This document shows positions 33,507-45,445 of a stretch of DNA of 64,000 bases, piece after piece. The translations under genes and the position numbers were made by a program. Below the pieces are notes generated by a model, which was given only the letters and a program-made list of their open reading frames with translations, searched no databases and was not told the DNA's origin. Positions within the stretch are counted from its first letter, which is position 1. The number at the start of each line of letters is the position of its first letter. The DNA lies in NCBI RefSeq assembly GCF_000002985.6, contig NC_003281.10, forward strand, positions 806,001 to 870,000. Reading direction: 5' to 3'. The stretch comes from Caenorhabditis elegans. Its lineage: Eukaryota; Nematoda; Chromadorea; Rhabditida; Rhabditidae.

Positions 33507-34534
33507 TGTCACATGTAAATGAGAAAAAATGGAAAATAGTGAATAGACTAAAACAGATCGCAACAGAGTGTGGATCGAAATAACAAAAAACCGTCCTTTT
33601 GACAAATCGCTCCCTGTTTTTATATATCGTCAGTGACAAACGCCCCCTTTCTAATCAGCGGGAGAAAATACGATGTTTTTTTGTTGAAATATTATTTGCA
33701 CCCAAAAGACCCGTCGAAGATTGATTGTGTTGACATCATTTCGAGGACTAAACGGTTACAGTCAGTGATCACTTCGTTTTCATGGAAATGTATCATTACT
33801 CTACAAGTTCCTAACAATATAGTATTCGTTCTCAGTTCCAAGTTTCAAGGAATACCATTCATACTTTTGATCATCGAACAGATAAGTGATATCATAAAAA
33901 TCAACGATCAACTGTTCTCGTCATAATTTATTTACACATGATTCTACCATAACGAGAACACGTGCTGTAAATAAACAATCCTTACAAATAAAGCAAGACG
34001 CTAACAGATTTCTTTGTACTGAATTCTGATGATGTTGTGCCCTATTTTTAGTGATTGTTTTTATCTGAAAGTGATCAGTTGATATTGCCTGTTCTTTGTT
34101 GGTTGTATCGTTATTTATATGTGTCCTATTTCATTTGAAAAGATTTAGTTCTTGAATTCACTACTCCTGATATTGACTACCGTTTCCTCTATTAGTCCTG
34201 AAGTTCCATAGACTAATTCTAGATGAGTTTTAGGCATACCATAGTATGCGGTACTTAAACGTCTTTTTGAACTAGAATAAGCTTCCAGTTGTTGTTTTTG
34301 ATACGGCACGGCTGACTGTTGCTGGAATATATGCATGAATCTTATTCCGTAATATGCTGCAAAGATCCACCCAAAGCGAAAGCACTATAGTCTGCCAAAA
34401 ATTCAGTCTCTCACAAACTGAAGATTAAGAAACATGTGTAGCTATATAAACTGTAACTATTCACTTTCAAAATTTTTATATAAAAAAACACTACTTTATC
34501 TTACAAATCCTTTTTTAGAAAAAATTGAAAAAAA
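33507..34534. other. Intergenic region between two minus-strand secreted-protein genes
   Basis: Promoter space for the cysteine-module gene and 3' flank of the small secreted protein. I see no gene, RNA or repeat that can be supported. Confidence 0.5.
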
Positions 34535-35323
34535 TTAACGACGAGTTCCCAAGAATCCCAAGAGTCCACCTCCGCCACCACTTCCTTTACCGCCAAGGAG
34601 TTTGCCAGCCATTTGAAGACCCTTCGATGCCATTTCACTAGACGCTCCTTTCTTGAAAGTCTCGAAAAAGGTGGAGAGCATTTTGAATGCGCTACTTGGG
34701 TCAATGTTGTATTTTTTTGCTGAAAATGCTGGAATTGTAGGCCAATAATAGATTAAATATGATTTTAGTGATTTTTCTGTGCAGTGATGTTCCGAAGTTA
34801 TTAGTTTGTCAGTTCTGGCAACAACAAGCCAATACTTTCACCGTAATTTTCAAGTCAGAACCGTGTTGAAAGTTCCTTCAAAATAGTTTTAAAAAAAGAC
34901 CGTCTACTATCATAGAGTTTAATAGGAAATTGACTAATTTCAGGATTAGCGTATTTTGCACTATTTCGCACGAAAATTTTTTTTAACTCACCAGCTGCAT
35001 CAAAAAGTTTCGTCGCCTTTGGTACGTGCTGTGTCATATCATTTTTCACTTTGTCATCCAACTTTGTATACTTATCCAAGAAACTACGGAAGAACGCTTG
35101 GGCTGCCAGGTTTTCTGGCTTCAATGATGGAACTCCCATAACTTGCTTTGTCATCTTAAACGTTACAGTGTAATTGTACCATTTTTCCAAATTCACTCAC
35201 ATCGAAAAAGAACTTTTTGCTTTTTCCACTGAGCGCACTAACGTCAAGACCATTTTCAGATGCAACGTCCTGAATACAAAAGAATAAAAGAAACACTAGA
35301 AGAATCTTGTTAGAGGAAGTCAT
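34535..35323 (-). CDS. Small secreted protein with glycine-rich C-terminus
   Basis: Three minus-strand exons (35323-35201, 35154-34992, 34719-34535) encode 156 aa. The N-terminus (MTSSNKILLVFLLFFCIQDV) is a clear signal peptide. The middle is predicted helical and polar (FLDKYTKLDDKVKNDMTQ). The C-terminus has KKGASSEMASKGLQMAGKLL, then a GGKGSGGGGGLLGFLG run ending TRR. No cysteine remains after the signal peptide. A positively charged amphipathic helix plus Gly-rich tail resembles secreted nematode peptides with possible membrane or antimicrobial activity, but I recognise no family, so function is unassigned. Splice sites are canonical and the frame is unbroken. Confidence 0.78.
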
Positions 35324-36859
35324 TTTTCGTATTTTTCGAAAATGTTCCGTCTAAAATGAAAAGGTCTCGTGTTGCTGGTGTTGGTTGGCATCTCGATCTT
35401 CTATCAGGCGTCTCTGTCATTTATGTACTATATCACTTTACAGCATTGAAAAAATAAGATATTTAGAAAAGAGGGAGAAAAAACAACAAAAAGTGAGGGA
35501 AACTAGTGAAATTTGTTTTCAGGTGGAATGGTAGCTACCTAGGTTAAGAGATTTATTGAGAGATATGGAACATAATATCAATTTATATTTTTTTTTTTAA
35601 AGGGGTATCTTTGAACCCTTTCGGTAAAAGTTACAACAAAAAAGATCAAATCGTTCTTACTTTGATGTGTTTTGAGTATGAAACAATAAATTCCCATTTG
35701 GAAGTTTTTGTGTTCAATTAAAATCGGATTATCTCCATTGTTTCTTCTACTCAATCCATGCATGTCAAAACGGTAAATTTTAGTAAACATAGATCAGAAC
35801 TGGGGAAGACTAAAATGGAAAACCACCCGGCTAAAGCTACACTTTCTCAAAAGTTATGAAAATTTCCAAGATATAGTCGTTTGCAAAATACATTAACTTT
35901 GTATATAGTTGGTTGATTGGGATCTTACGTTCGCAAGTTTAAACTAGCAAGGGAAGTATTTAAACTTTATCTTGGACCTTTGGATGGAACCTATGTCATT
36001 TGAAAGAAGACCTTCTAAATAGACCCCGGCAACAATTTTTGCGACAGAGAAGCACTGCGAGCAAATGAGCAGGAGTATGGAACAAAGTCGATCTGAAATT
36101 GCTATCAGTACACTTTTCACTATTTTAGAGCCTTGTAAACTTGCTCCAAATTATAATTTTTGAAAATTTTTATGGTTTTCAGACTATTTCAAAGAAGACA
36201 AGTATTCTGGAAGCTTTTTGGGATTTTTTTTGGAAAAAATCTGAAAAATTCCTTCTCAGATTTTTTTAAAACAGTTTTACAGGCCTGGAAAGTTTTGAAA
36301 AATTTACTGAAAAATTTTCAGAGTAATAAGTGTGGTAATGGACTTTCGATTTGTATTATAATTCGAACGTTATTGTACAGAAATCGATTAAACATCTTTG
36401 AAATTCCACCTACAAAAATCTAAAGACCAAGGTGCTCGTTGAACTAGAAACCCCTTTTTATTGATTTTTTCTTCTCAATAAATGAATAAAATAATGAAAT
36501 AATGAATAAAATAATGAATATATAACCCCGATGTTCTGAAAATGTTTCAAGACATTTTTCATATTTTTCATCACAGCATTGAAATATTACAGATTTCTAG
36601 TGTAAAATCATTTTTAAGATTTTTTATAAACATTGGAAAAAATTCTGTCATTCAATTACCATTATACAGTTCTTCAGTAAGATGCTCATGTGATTTCAAA
36701 TTTCAATGTTTGACCGATTAATCTGCTCATTGGTTATCACTGGTGAAACTTCAACTAACTAGTAGTGCCAAACGAAAAGTAAATCCCTCCCTGAGTTCGA
36801 CGAAATCTCCCTCCACCCTCTTTTGGTTTCATTATCCGCCTACAGTTCTGCCATCCACC
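35324..36859. other. Intergenic region upstream of far-8
   Basis: Contains copy 2 of a dispersed repeat (35960-36420) and a short AT microsatellite of ATAATGAATAA units near 36475-36520. No gene seen. Confidence 0.55.
35960..36420. repeat. Dispersed repeat, copy 2 (related to 18564-19050)
   Basis: Same order and orientation of blocks as at 18564-19050, including GACAAGTATTCTGGAAGCTT and AAAGTCGATCTGAAATT. A shorter inverted relative lies at about 59630-59770. Confidence 0.7.
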
Positions 36860-36936
36860 TATAAAAGGTGAGGTCAATCAAATTTTACACTCACAACTTT
36901 GAATTTATTCTCGTTTTCAAATTTTGTTTTTTTCAG
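36860..36936 (+). promoter_or_regulatory. far-8 TATA box and trans-splice acceptor
   Basis: TATAAAA at 36860-36866 lies 85-90 nt upstream of the start codon. TTTTTTTCAG ends at 36936, 14 nt before the ATG, with no upstream exon needed. This is the usual layout for an SL1 trans-spliced gene with an outron of about 50 nt. Confidence 0.6.
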
Positions 36937-36950
36937 TAATTATCAAAAAG

Positions 36951-37740
36951 ATGTTTACCTTACGGGCATGCTCCTTAATTCTTGTGTCAGTGGCTGTGTT
37001 CGTTTTGGGTCGCCCCGCTGAAGAACAAATGACCGAGAAGGATTTTACAAACTTGGTGTTCACTGTGGAGAAGTTTGATCAAATTTTGAAGGCCTATTCT
37101 GAATACAAACGTGAGTACTTGTATTTTCAAGTTGAAACTAGTTGTATTGTTTTTTGAAGAATTCATGCCTTCTTACGTTCTGGAACCACTTGATAACATC
37201 ACCGACGAACAGAAAACTCAGGCAGTTCAGATGGTGAATGACTATCACGCAGGCAAGTTTGAGCCGAAGAACTACGATGAGTACATCGCAATCATGAAGA
37301 AGAGCTATCCAGCATTGGCAGGTCCATATGAGACAATGTACAACAAGTACAAAGAACAGGTTGCCAAATTGGGACCAAAGGGACAAGAATATTGCAATGG
37401 GGTGAGTTTACATTAATTATTCATAAAAATTCAAATCCTACAGCTCGAAGCTCAAATGTACACCGATGCCTCCCCTGACCGTGTTGTCTGGGCTTGCCAT
37501 ATCTTCAACAATGCCAAGTCCGCAGTTAGTGGAGCAAAAGCTCTTCTTCAGGATGATTCGGAAGCGGCAAAGATTGAAGAAGCATTCCCAGAGGCTGTGA
37601 AACTTCTTAATAGCAAAAAATTTGAAGCCTACTCGATTATCGTTAACAACCTGAAACCATTGGATTGCGTCAAGGATCGTGAGCAAGTCTTCAATACTAT
37701 CAAATTGATGGATAAGCAAAGTGTGCTCACCAATAATTGA
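36951..37740 (+). CDS. far-8: Nematode fatty acid and retinol binding protein
   Basis: Three exons (36951-37110, 37160-37401, 37444-37740) encode 232 aa. A signal peptide (LRACSLILVSVAVFVLG) is followed by an all-helical protein. The FAR family pattern is visible at FMPSYVLEPLDNITDEQK, then YHAGKF, KKSYPALAGPYETMYNKYK and VAKLGPKGQEYC. FAR proteins are secreted helical carriers of fatty acids and retinol, found only in nematodes. Mature cysteines at EYCNG, WACHI and LDCVK are unusual compared with the cysteine-poor FAR-1/FAR-2 type, so this is a divergent member. The symbol is from memory of the K02F3 gene set. Confidence 0.8.
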
Positions 37741-39860
37741 TAATTTTCTTTTTCGACTCCATATCATTGAATAGTTCAAAAACATAAATCTATTTGATTT
37801 GTACATTAAGTTTTTTGAGGTCTATTGAACAACCGTCGAACTATTATATTTATACAGGGAGATCATTCTCATTCTTCTTCTCCATATCACAGCTCGACCA
37901 GAAAAAAACCATGTTATGATTCATTTTCTAAAATAAACTTCTATAGGTAGGCACATTTTCAGGATTTTGTACTAGGATCCCATCTGCCTGCCTACCTTAA
38001 GTCTTTCACAGTGAATACCATTGAAAATTTCTGCTCAACAGTCTGGAGTAAAATTTGCGAAGTTTTATTAAAATGCAAATATGCTCGTTTACTTCAAACC
38101 TCCCTATCAGACTCCTCTTGCAACTTGCCAAGTTTCTTGATTTCGTCTTCCTCATGTTGACCACGCTAAAAACACGCGCGGCACTCGTTCGTTCGTTGAT
38201 GGGAAGAAGGCTGCTGTGTTGAGGCTGGGGGGAGACGAGAGACCATAACCAACATAGATTACGCAGACGACACAGAGTGTGGGCAGTCCGGGGGGCATGT
38301 CATCGCAAAACTGCCTGGCCTTTAAGTGAGTGTTTCCTTTTTACGAAGGTTCGGCTTTATAGCAAATCCATTCAAATCCAGAATCTCTCAAGTTTTTAAT
38401 TAGCTCATCAAAATTACAAAAACTTTGGCCTAGAGTACTTTCAAATTTATCTACGTGATAAACCTCAAGTCTGGGAGGTCGCCAAGTTCCTTGTCTTGGC
38501 AAAAAAAACCTGTGAATCAACTTTTCCTGTTGTCGTGTATTCCACGTTGATTTTTTTCCTCTTTGTCCTCTATATCTCCTCCCAATTCTTGGCTTTCCTC
38601 CTATGTACTTCGGAAATAGATGTCCACCGCCGCCTCTCCCTCCCCAAAAAAAAGATGAGCTTGAGAAGAGTGAAAACGAGAGAAATATCTTTTCTCACGC
38701 AGGGAGCATCAGAGCATAGCAGCAGTTGACGGGAGCCTTTATGTTTTCTATTCCCTTTCTTCATTTTTTTCTTACATTCCAGTTGGTAAATATTGGGTGG
38801 AGGTAGGAGAGGGAGAAAGGTAGAGACAGAATGAGATAACAGACTATTCGGTTTACTTATGTTACTTTGTGGCCTAGTTTTGGTGTAGTATTATTATTTT
38901 CTTGCAATTAGGGATTTTGCTTTGTTGGAATTTTTGCAACTTCTTGAGTAGTGGGGCCCTTAAGGTTTCAGATAGTACTCAAGTTGTTGATGGAAAATAA
39001 CAGAAAATTCAAGGAATTTTTGTCCAACTAAGGATCTCGATGGCACCTCAGCATGTGCACTATTTTTCCACAGTGTATGTGTGTGTGTGTAATATAACAA
39101 GTCAAAGATCCTATCTCGTTTTCCCTGACAGTTTGGCCTCCTTAGAGTTTACATCTACATCCCTGGTCGGGTGAGAAATCTAAATTTGGGTGAAATTATA
39201 CCCTTCCGTCCAACTAAACTCCTTGTACACCTTTTTTTATCAAGGTGTAGTCATTTACACCAGACTACACTACGTTCTTCCCTCCCCAGTTCTTGATTAC
39301 TCGTATTTTGTGTTTCTAGATATTTTTGGCAATTTAAGTTTGGACCAGGGGTGTGCGGCAATCGAAAATTTCCAGCAATCGGCAATTTCGACATTTGCCG
39401 GTTGTCAAAATTTTCGGCAATCGGCAATTTCGGCAACTACCGATCTTGGGAATTTTCGGCAATCGGCAATTTCGGCAATTGCCGGTTTTCAAAATTTCAA
39501 GGAAGCGAAGTATCTCTGATATCATTTGTCTGAGTAACATTGAGATCATGGGGATCAAATTTTGTTTCACGCACGTTTTCATTCTCTGTGTCTGTCAACA
39601 TTATTGTACTAGAGAACGCTCAGCACACGATTTTATCACATTTTTCATCTTATCGCATGTTGTTTCCCTGGTTATCATCTGATTTAGGCAAAATAGTTCA
39701 ATATCTAAATTTAAGCTTCGCGCTAAAAATTATTGTCAATAGAGCGCGTTTGCAGCTAGCCATATTTGTCTCTTTTATTTTATATTAATTTACATGCGAA
39801 ATTCTCGTTGATTTCCTTGATTTCCTTGAAATCATTTTTTTAGTTTTCAGGCCCTCGTGA
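37741..39860. other. Intergenic region between far-8 and the aralar gene
   Basis: Contains a C/T-rich segment at 38500-38720 and a CGGCAA-family copy at 39346-39495. A splice-like end (CTGGCCTTTAA|GTGAGTG at about 38327) could be a leader exon of the aralar gene; it carries an ATG at 38299 that would read into a stop overlapping the aralar start (TGAATG). No other gene seen. Confidence 0.5.
39346..39495. repeat. CGGCAA-family repeat, one-ended copy
   Basis: Starts CAGGGGTGTGCGGCAATCG, the hAT-like left end of the family. Direct and inverted runs of CGGCAATTTCGGCAA follow. No matching right end or target duplication. Confidence 0.65.
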
Positions 39861-42800
39861 ATGTCTTTCGATCATCTGTTGACGTCATCAAAACGACGAG
39901 AACTCCTACAAAACTTGGGAATCGGACACGGAAGCGATGTGTTCTCCACGGGACTGTTCCGTAAAGCAGAATGCAATGCAGAAACTGCAATTAGTCAAAG
40001 ATGTAAATATTTAATTTTACAATTAATAAATTATATTTAAGTTATTTATTTTTTTCAGCCATTCCACGAGCGAATCCAGACCATCTTCGTCCGATTTTCG
40101 ATCGATTCGCGACTAAAGAAATAAAAGGGAAGAAGTTGATGACCCCAGAGGATTTCATTCGAGGATACTTAGGTCTTTACACGGAAGAAAACTATAATAA
40201 GGAGACTGTTCGTCTTCTTGCTTCCGCCGCAGACACTACAAAAGATGGAGACATCTCATTCGAAGAGTTCTGCGCTTTTGAAGCTCTCTTGTGCAGCCCG
40301 GATGCTCTTTATCTCACCGCTTTCGAACTTTTCGATCGAAACGCTTCGGATACCATTAGCTGTGATGAGTTTGAAGCTGTGATTCGGCATACTCAGCCTT
40401 TGCATGATCAGGACTTTGATTTTAGTTCGGAATTCATCAAGAGATATTTTGGAGCGTAAGTTTTTGAGAAATCTCACTGAAAAATATTTATTCAGATTTT
40501 CAAATTTTAAATTGCAGCGAAAAAAATATAATTCACTATAAAAATCGATAAAATCAAAATTTTAATTTTAAAAAAAGTTTTTTGGGTTCTTAATTTTTTT
40601 GAAAGAACATTTTCAAAATTTTTCAAAATTTTTTTCCTTTTTTTGAACGAAGAACTGAACATTTTTGATTTTCTCTTCAAATGGTGGTGTACTGAAAGCT
40701 GAGAAAAATTATTACATGACTATTAAATGGCAAATCTTCCCCTGATCCGAATATCTAAGTGAAAAAATTCAAAAAAAAAACCTCTCTGGCGCGTAAATTC
40801 GGCGTTTGAAAAATACCATGGGTGCAAAAATGAAATTCGCGATTTCAAGCAAAAATATAAAATAAGGGAAATTTTTTGAATTTTTTCACTTTGACATTCG
40901 GAGTCGGGAGAAAATTTGGAGTTATTTAAAAATATTTCTCAGAATTCGGTACTCCACCTTTAAACTTTTCCCGGTTGGTAAATATATTTTTTTAACTCGA
41001 AAACTGCTCCATATTTCCACATATAAAAATTTTAATTATTTCAGTGACAAACAACGAAACGTGAATTATCATTCATTCTGTCAACTTCTTCATGATTTCT
41101 ACGAAGAACAGGGTATCCAGGCATTCAAAAGATACGATAAAAATGGAAATGGAACCATCTCATCACTGGATTTCCAACAAATAATGACTACTGTCAAAGG
41201 ACACTTGCTCACGGATTTCGTTCGGCATAACCTCATTGCGGTGTCTGGCGGCGGCGCCAGTGGACACAAGGTGAGAAAAAAACATCTGAATTTAAATTAA
41301 TTTTGCTTGAAAATTTTCGGAAAAAGTTGGAAATTCTGAAGTATATTCAAAAATGGAAATTGAATTTTGTCATAAATGAAAACGTCGGTCTTTTCAAAAA
41401 TGACTGGAAACTGATTTTCGAAAAATTCGAAAAATATCAATAAATAAGATATTCTAGATTTCCGAGTGTTTCCCATAATTTTAAAGTAAAATCCTCATTG
41501 TTTCTCTGATTTTTGCTCTGGTTTTTAATTATTATTTTACTAATTCTGATTTTCTTTTTTTTTTGAAATAGAATTCCTTAGTATTGGAAGTGAGTTTTCC
41601 AAATGTTGTATAGTGGAGTGATATAGCATGTTCATTCGTAGATTCCCAAGTTTTCTAATTTTTTTTGGAAGTGGTTTCCTTCTTTTTCAGTTTTCCGACA
41701 CTCGAGGTGGATTTGTAAGTTTTCTTTTCTGTCATTTTTTGGGTGTCCTTTGTTTTGGTTTCGTGATTTGTAGGTAGGCCAAACGAAAAATCAGCATGCT
41801 ATAAAAATTCTTAGTCGATATTGTGTAAGTAATAATTAAACCGCTTAGAAACCATAAATAGAAATGCAACAAAGTACAAACAATTTCGAACAATTTTTTA
41901 TATTCGGATTTTTAGAAATGTGGTCGAGACAAAATTATTTAAATAAAAAGAGTTAAAAAATATTTTTTTTGCTTTCATTCTTTTTTCAAAATTTCAAAGA
42001 AAAAAGCTAAACTCACTTTAGCTATAATCTCAAAACTTTTCAACTTGTTCTAGTGGTCGGAAAATGATTTTTTAAACTACTTAAGAATTTCGCATGTGTT
42101 GGTCGATTCGATCTTCGAAAGGTTTTCAGTCGATATACACCCGTTCGGTAACTTGTTGGCTGAAGTTTTTGCGAGCAAGAAAACACACGAGATTCTATGA
42201 TATTCGGGCTGATTTTTGCATGATTTCTTAAGTTTCCTATGTTCAATGTATGTTTCTTCGTTCTGTCCTGCACCATGTCTTCCTCAAGAAGCCAATACCT
42301 CTCCAGAATCTCGATTCAATAAAAACGTTTCAATTTCCAGGTGACCTTCCCTTACTATGCTGCTTTCAACAGTCTTCTCGCCAAAATGGAACTTATCAAG
42401 CGTGTCTACGTATCGACGACACGTGGAAATTTGGACATTGAGATGACGAAAGAAGAGTTTCTGCATGCAATTCAAAGTTATACACAAGTTACTCCTTATG
42501 AAGTAAGCAGGAAATTCAGATATTCCCAAAAAACCAAAAATTGATTGAAATACGGAATCATCTTTATAAGCAAGGATGTCATTTTTATATTTTCGATGTT
42601 TTTCAGGAAAGATCGGAAAATCTAAAATTTTTAGATTTTCTGAAACAATCAAAAAATATAATAAAAATAAAGTTATTTTTAAAGTAATTTTTTAAAATGA
42701 TTTTTCAATTTTTTCCAGGTCGAAATCCTGTTCCACTTGTCAGAGTTGAATCATCCAGGACGGAAGACGCTCTGTCTAAAGGACATTCAGGCAATTGATC

Positions 42801-44276
42801 CTGAACGTCTGAAGCGTGTTTCACAAATGGATCGACTTATCAACATCAAAGCTGTGCACCATAAAGATGACAGAGGTGTTGGAACTGCGGTAAGAATTTT
42901 TTGGCGCCGGAAATTTGTTTACAACTACCTATATTTAAATTCCTAAAAATTTCATATTGCAGTTCCTCGAATCCGCGTACCGTTTCTTATTAGGATCAGT
43001 AGCCGGAGCATGTGGAGCGACTGCAGTGTATCCGATTGATCTTGTGAAGACACGAATGCAAAATCAACGTACATCTGGCTCATTCGTCGGAGAAGTAATG
43101 TATAAAAACTCTCTGGATTGCTTCAAGAAAGTCGTGAAGTTCGAAGGACTCTTGGGTCTTTATCGTGGACTTTTGCCTCAAATTGTTGGTGTTGCACCAG
43201 AAAAAGCTATCAAATTGACAATGAACGATTATATGAGAGATAAATTCACTAAAGACGGAAAAATTCCACTTTATGGAGAAATTATCGCCGGAGGAACCGG
43301 AGGAATGTGCCAAGTTGTGTTCACAAATCCCCTGGAAATTGTTAAAATTCGATTACAAACTGCCGGAGAAGTACAACAAGCGGGAAAGAAGATCGGAGTA
43401 TTCACGGTTCTTAAAGGTGCAGCATGGTGCATTCTCTGACGCACCACGTTTTCGAGATCTAGTTGCAAACAAAATCTACGAAAAGAAGATCTACCAAAAC
43501 AAAATCTACGTTTTCGGGATCTGGCGGTGCCAAATCCTAGATCTTCTTTTCGAAGATCTCGTTTTCGACTAGATTTTTAAAACGTGGTGCCTTTTCTTCT
43601 GGCAATAAAGACACACAAGAAATCGCATAATACTCAAACTTTTAATTCAGAACTCGGTTTCCTTGGACTCTACAAAGGATCCCGTGCGTGCTTCCTTCGG
43701 GATATTCCGTTCTCAGCAATCTATTTCCCGGCATACGCTCACGCAAAACTCGCATCTGCTGATGAAGATGGAATGAACTCACCGGGAACACTTTTTGCTT
43801 CCGCGTTTATTGCTGGAGTGCCTGCCGCTGGTTTAGTAACACCTGCCGATGTTATCAAGACTAGGCTTCAAGTAGCTGCACGAGCTGGACAGACGACGTA
43901 TAATGGAGTCATTGGTACAGTTTTTGCCTAGTTTCTTAGTTACTTACTCTGACAAAAAATTACAGATTGCGCTCGGAAGCTGATCAAAGAAGAGGGTCCA
44001 ATGTCACTATGGAAGGGTACAGCTGCACGTGTGTGCCGTTCAAGTCCTCAATTCGCAGTTACTCTTCTCACTTACGAGGTTCTCCAGCGCCTCTTCTACG
44101 TCGATTTCGCCGGATCCCGGCCGACTGGTTCCGAGCTTGCGACGACGAAGACAATTCAAGACGAGTCGTCAACGAATCCGGATCACGTTGGTGGATACAA
44201 GCTGGCGGCAGCTACATTCTCCGGAATCGAACACAAGTTCGGATTGTTCTTGCCAAAGTTCGAAACGAGCAAGTAG
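39861..44276 (+). CDS. Mitochondrial calcium-regulated aspartate/glutamate carrier (aralar/citrin)
   Basis: Eight constitutive exons (39861-40002, 40059-40455, 41045-41270, 42341-42502, 42719-42889, 42963-43416, 43651-43914, 43966-44276) encode 708 aa. The N-terminal half has EF-hands ([13 protein letters not shown] and [14 protein letters not shown] canonical, [13 protein letters not shown] degenerate). The C-terminal half has three SLC25 repeats marked by [20 protein letters not shown] and [10 protein letters not shown], each with the downstream acidic/glycine signature. The product exchanges aspartate for glutamate plus a proton across the inner membrane, feeding the malate-aspartate shuttle; cytosolic calcium acts on the EF-hands. 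Its length and domain order match human SLC25A12/13. Three candidate in-frame microexons (41572-41589, 41691-41714, 41774-41824) lie in the intron before [11 protein letters not shown]. The locus is K02F3.2 in my memory. Confidence 0.94.
40680..40966. repeat. Palindromic repeat in aralar intron
   Basis: The left arm (GTACTGAAAGCTGAGAAAAA onward, with GTGAAAAAATTCAAAAAA) pairs with the right arm (TTTTTTGAATTTTTTCAC, ending AATTCGGTACTCCACCTTTA). It is a diverged relative of the TTTAAAGGTGGAGTA family. Noncoding. Confidence 0.55.
41572..41824 (+). other. Three candidate cassette microexons of the aralar gene
   Basis: All three are flanked by AG and GT, have lengths divisible by 3 and would insert in phase 0 between HK and VTFPYY. 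41572-41589 is 18 nt, NSLVLE, donor GTGAGT. 41691-41714 is 24 nt, FSDTRGGF, acceptor TTCTTTTTCAG, donor GTAAGT. 41774-41824 is 51 nt, [17 protein letters not shown], donor GTAAGT. None introduces a stop. Splice sites of the last two are strong. Usage is inferred, not shown. Confidence 0.5.
43441..43592. repeat. Small palindromic repeat in aralar intron
   Basis: Left GCACCACGTTTTCGAGATCTAG and right CTAGATTTTTAAAACGTGGTGC are inverted. Between them are repeats of AAAATCTACG and AAGATCTA blocks. Confidence 0.6.
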
Positions 44277-45445
44277 AGAGTCCTATATATTCCCCGTAGT
44301 CAGTGTGTGTTGTTTTAGGTAAAGTGTTCGATCCTAGTCTTATTTTTGAACTTCTTCTGTATTTTACCTGTACTATGCTGATCAGGGATGAGTATTTTAA
44401 TTTCACGAAATTTTGAATTTTCAGTATCTGAAAATGTATCGTTAAAAAATTATTTTAATGTGGCTTATACATATTTTGGCGGCGCTCTCATTATAGACAT
44501 TCGAAAAATATTGAATTTCAGAGGTTTTACGCATCATTTTATGGCCCGATTTTCTGGAATTTAAAATCACGAAATTTCTTGAAAATTGGCTCAAAAAATT
44601 ATGTGTAAAACCTCTGAAATTCAATATTTTTTAAGGTACTAGTCCTAAATCACCCAGCCACTTTTTCAAATAAAAACGTGTGGAGTTTTTGTATTTTTAG
44701 GCTTAGGAAATAACCATTTCTAAGCCTAAAGATGGAAAATGGACATCACGTTTTATTAAAATGGATAATATTAAAATGAGGGGAAATAATACACAAATCG
44801 AAAAAAAAGTGGCGGGGTGATTATATGCCAAAATATGTACGAGCCACATTAAAATCATTTATAGCCATACATTTACACCCACTGAAAATTCAAAATTTTC
44901 TTGAAATTAAAATGCCCACCCATAATGCTGATCCCCCGCTGCCCTCTCGCCTTCTCACCAGAGATGTGCTGCACCTTTTTTGAAACTTTCGGAAAATTTA
45001 CAAAATTTTTCTTTTTTCGTTGTTTAGACGAAGTTTTTATTGGAAATTTAAATTATTTTGATTTTGATTGAAAGTGAAAAGTTCCTAAAAAAAAAGTAAA
45101 AATATTTCTGTGTTCCAATATAAATTTTCCAATTTTATCAACAAAAAAATGTGCCGCGCCTCTCTTCTCACCATCCCCTAGATTAAATTTTTGCGGGTGA
45201 CTTTCTCTCCCTTCCCCACCCTCGCCCGTTCTATATATATATTATATACATAAGATTTATTTTCTTAATTTGTCCAAAAAGTGCCTCCCTTTCTGTTTTT
45301 CTCAGTTTTTTTTTCTTCAAATTTTGCATAAAAATCGCATTTTTATTTCACTACTACAGGAACACTGGGTTCGGCGCACACACAAAAAAAGAAACCGCTA
45401 GACATTCGAGTGGATATTTTTTACACACAAACAATTATTTTCCAA
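44277..45445. other. Convergent intergenic region between aralar gene and moma-1
   Basis: About half is the hAT-type palindrome at 44383-44924. The remainder is A/T-rich with a short TATA microsatellite near 45232-45250. No gene seen. Confidence 0.6.
44383..44924. mobile_element. 542-nt hAT-type palindromic element with perfect 8-bp target duplication
   Basis: Left end CAGGGATGAGTATTTTAATT and right end AATTAAAATGCCCACCCATA are inverted. The octamer ATGCTGAT flanks both sides (44375-44382 and 44925-44932). The arms share ATTTTAATGTGGCT and ACATATTTTGGC. Inside sits a second inverted pair (ATTGAATTTCAGAGGTTTTA at 44509 and its complement near 44610), so it may be two nested insertions. Confidence 0.8.
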
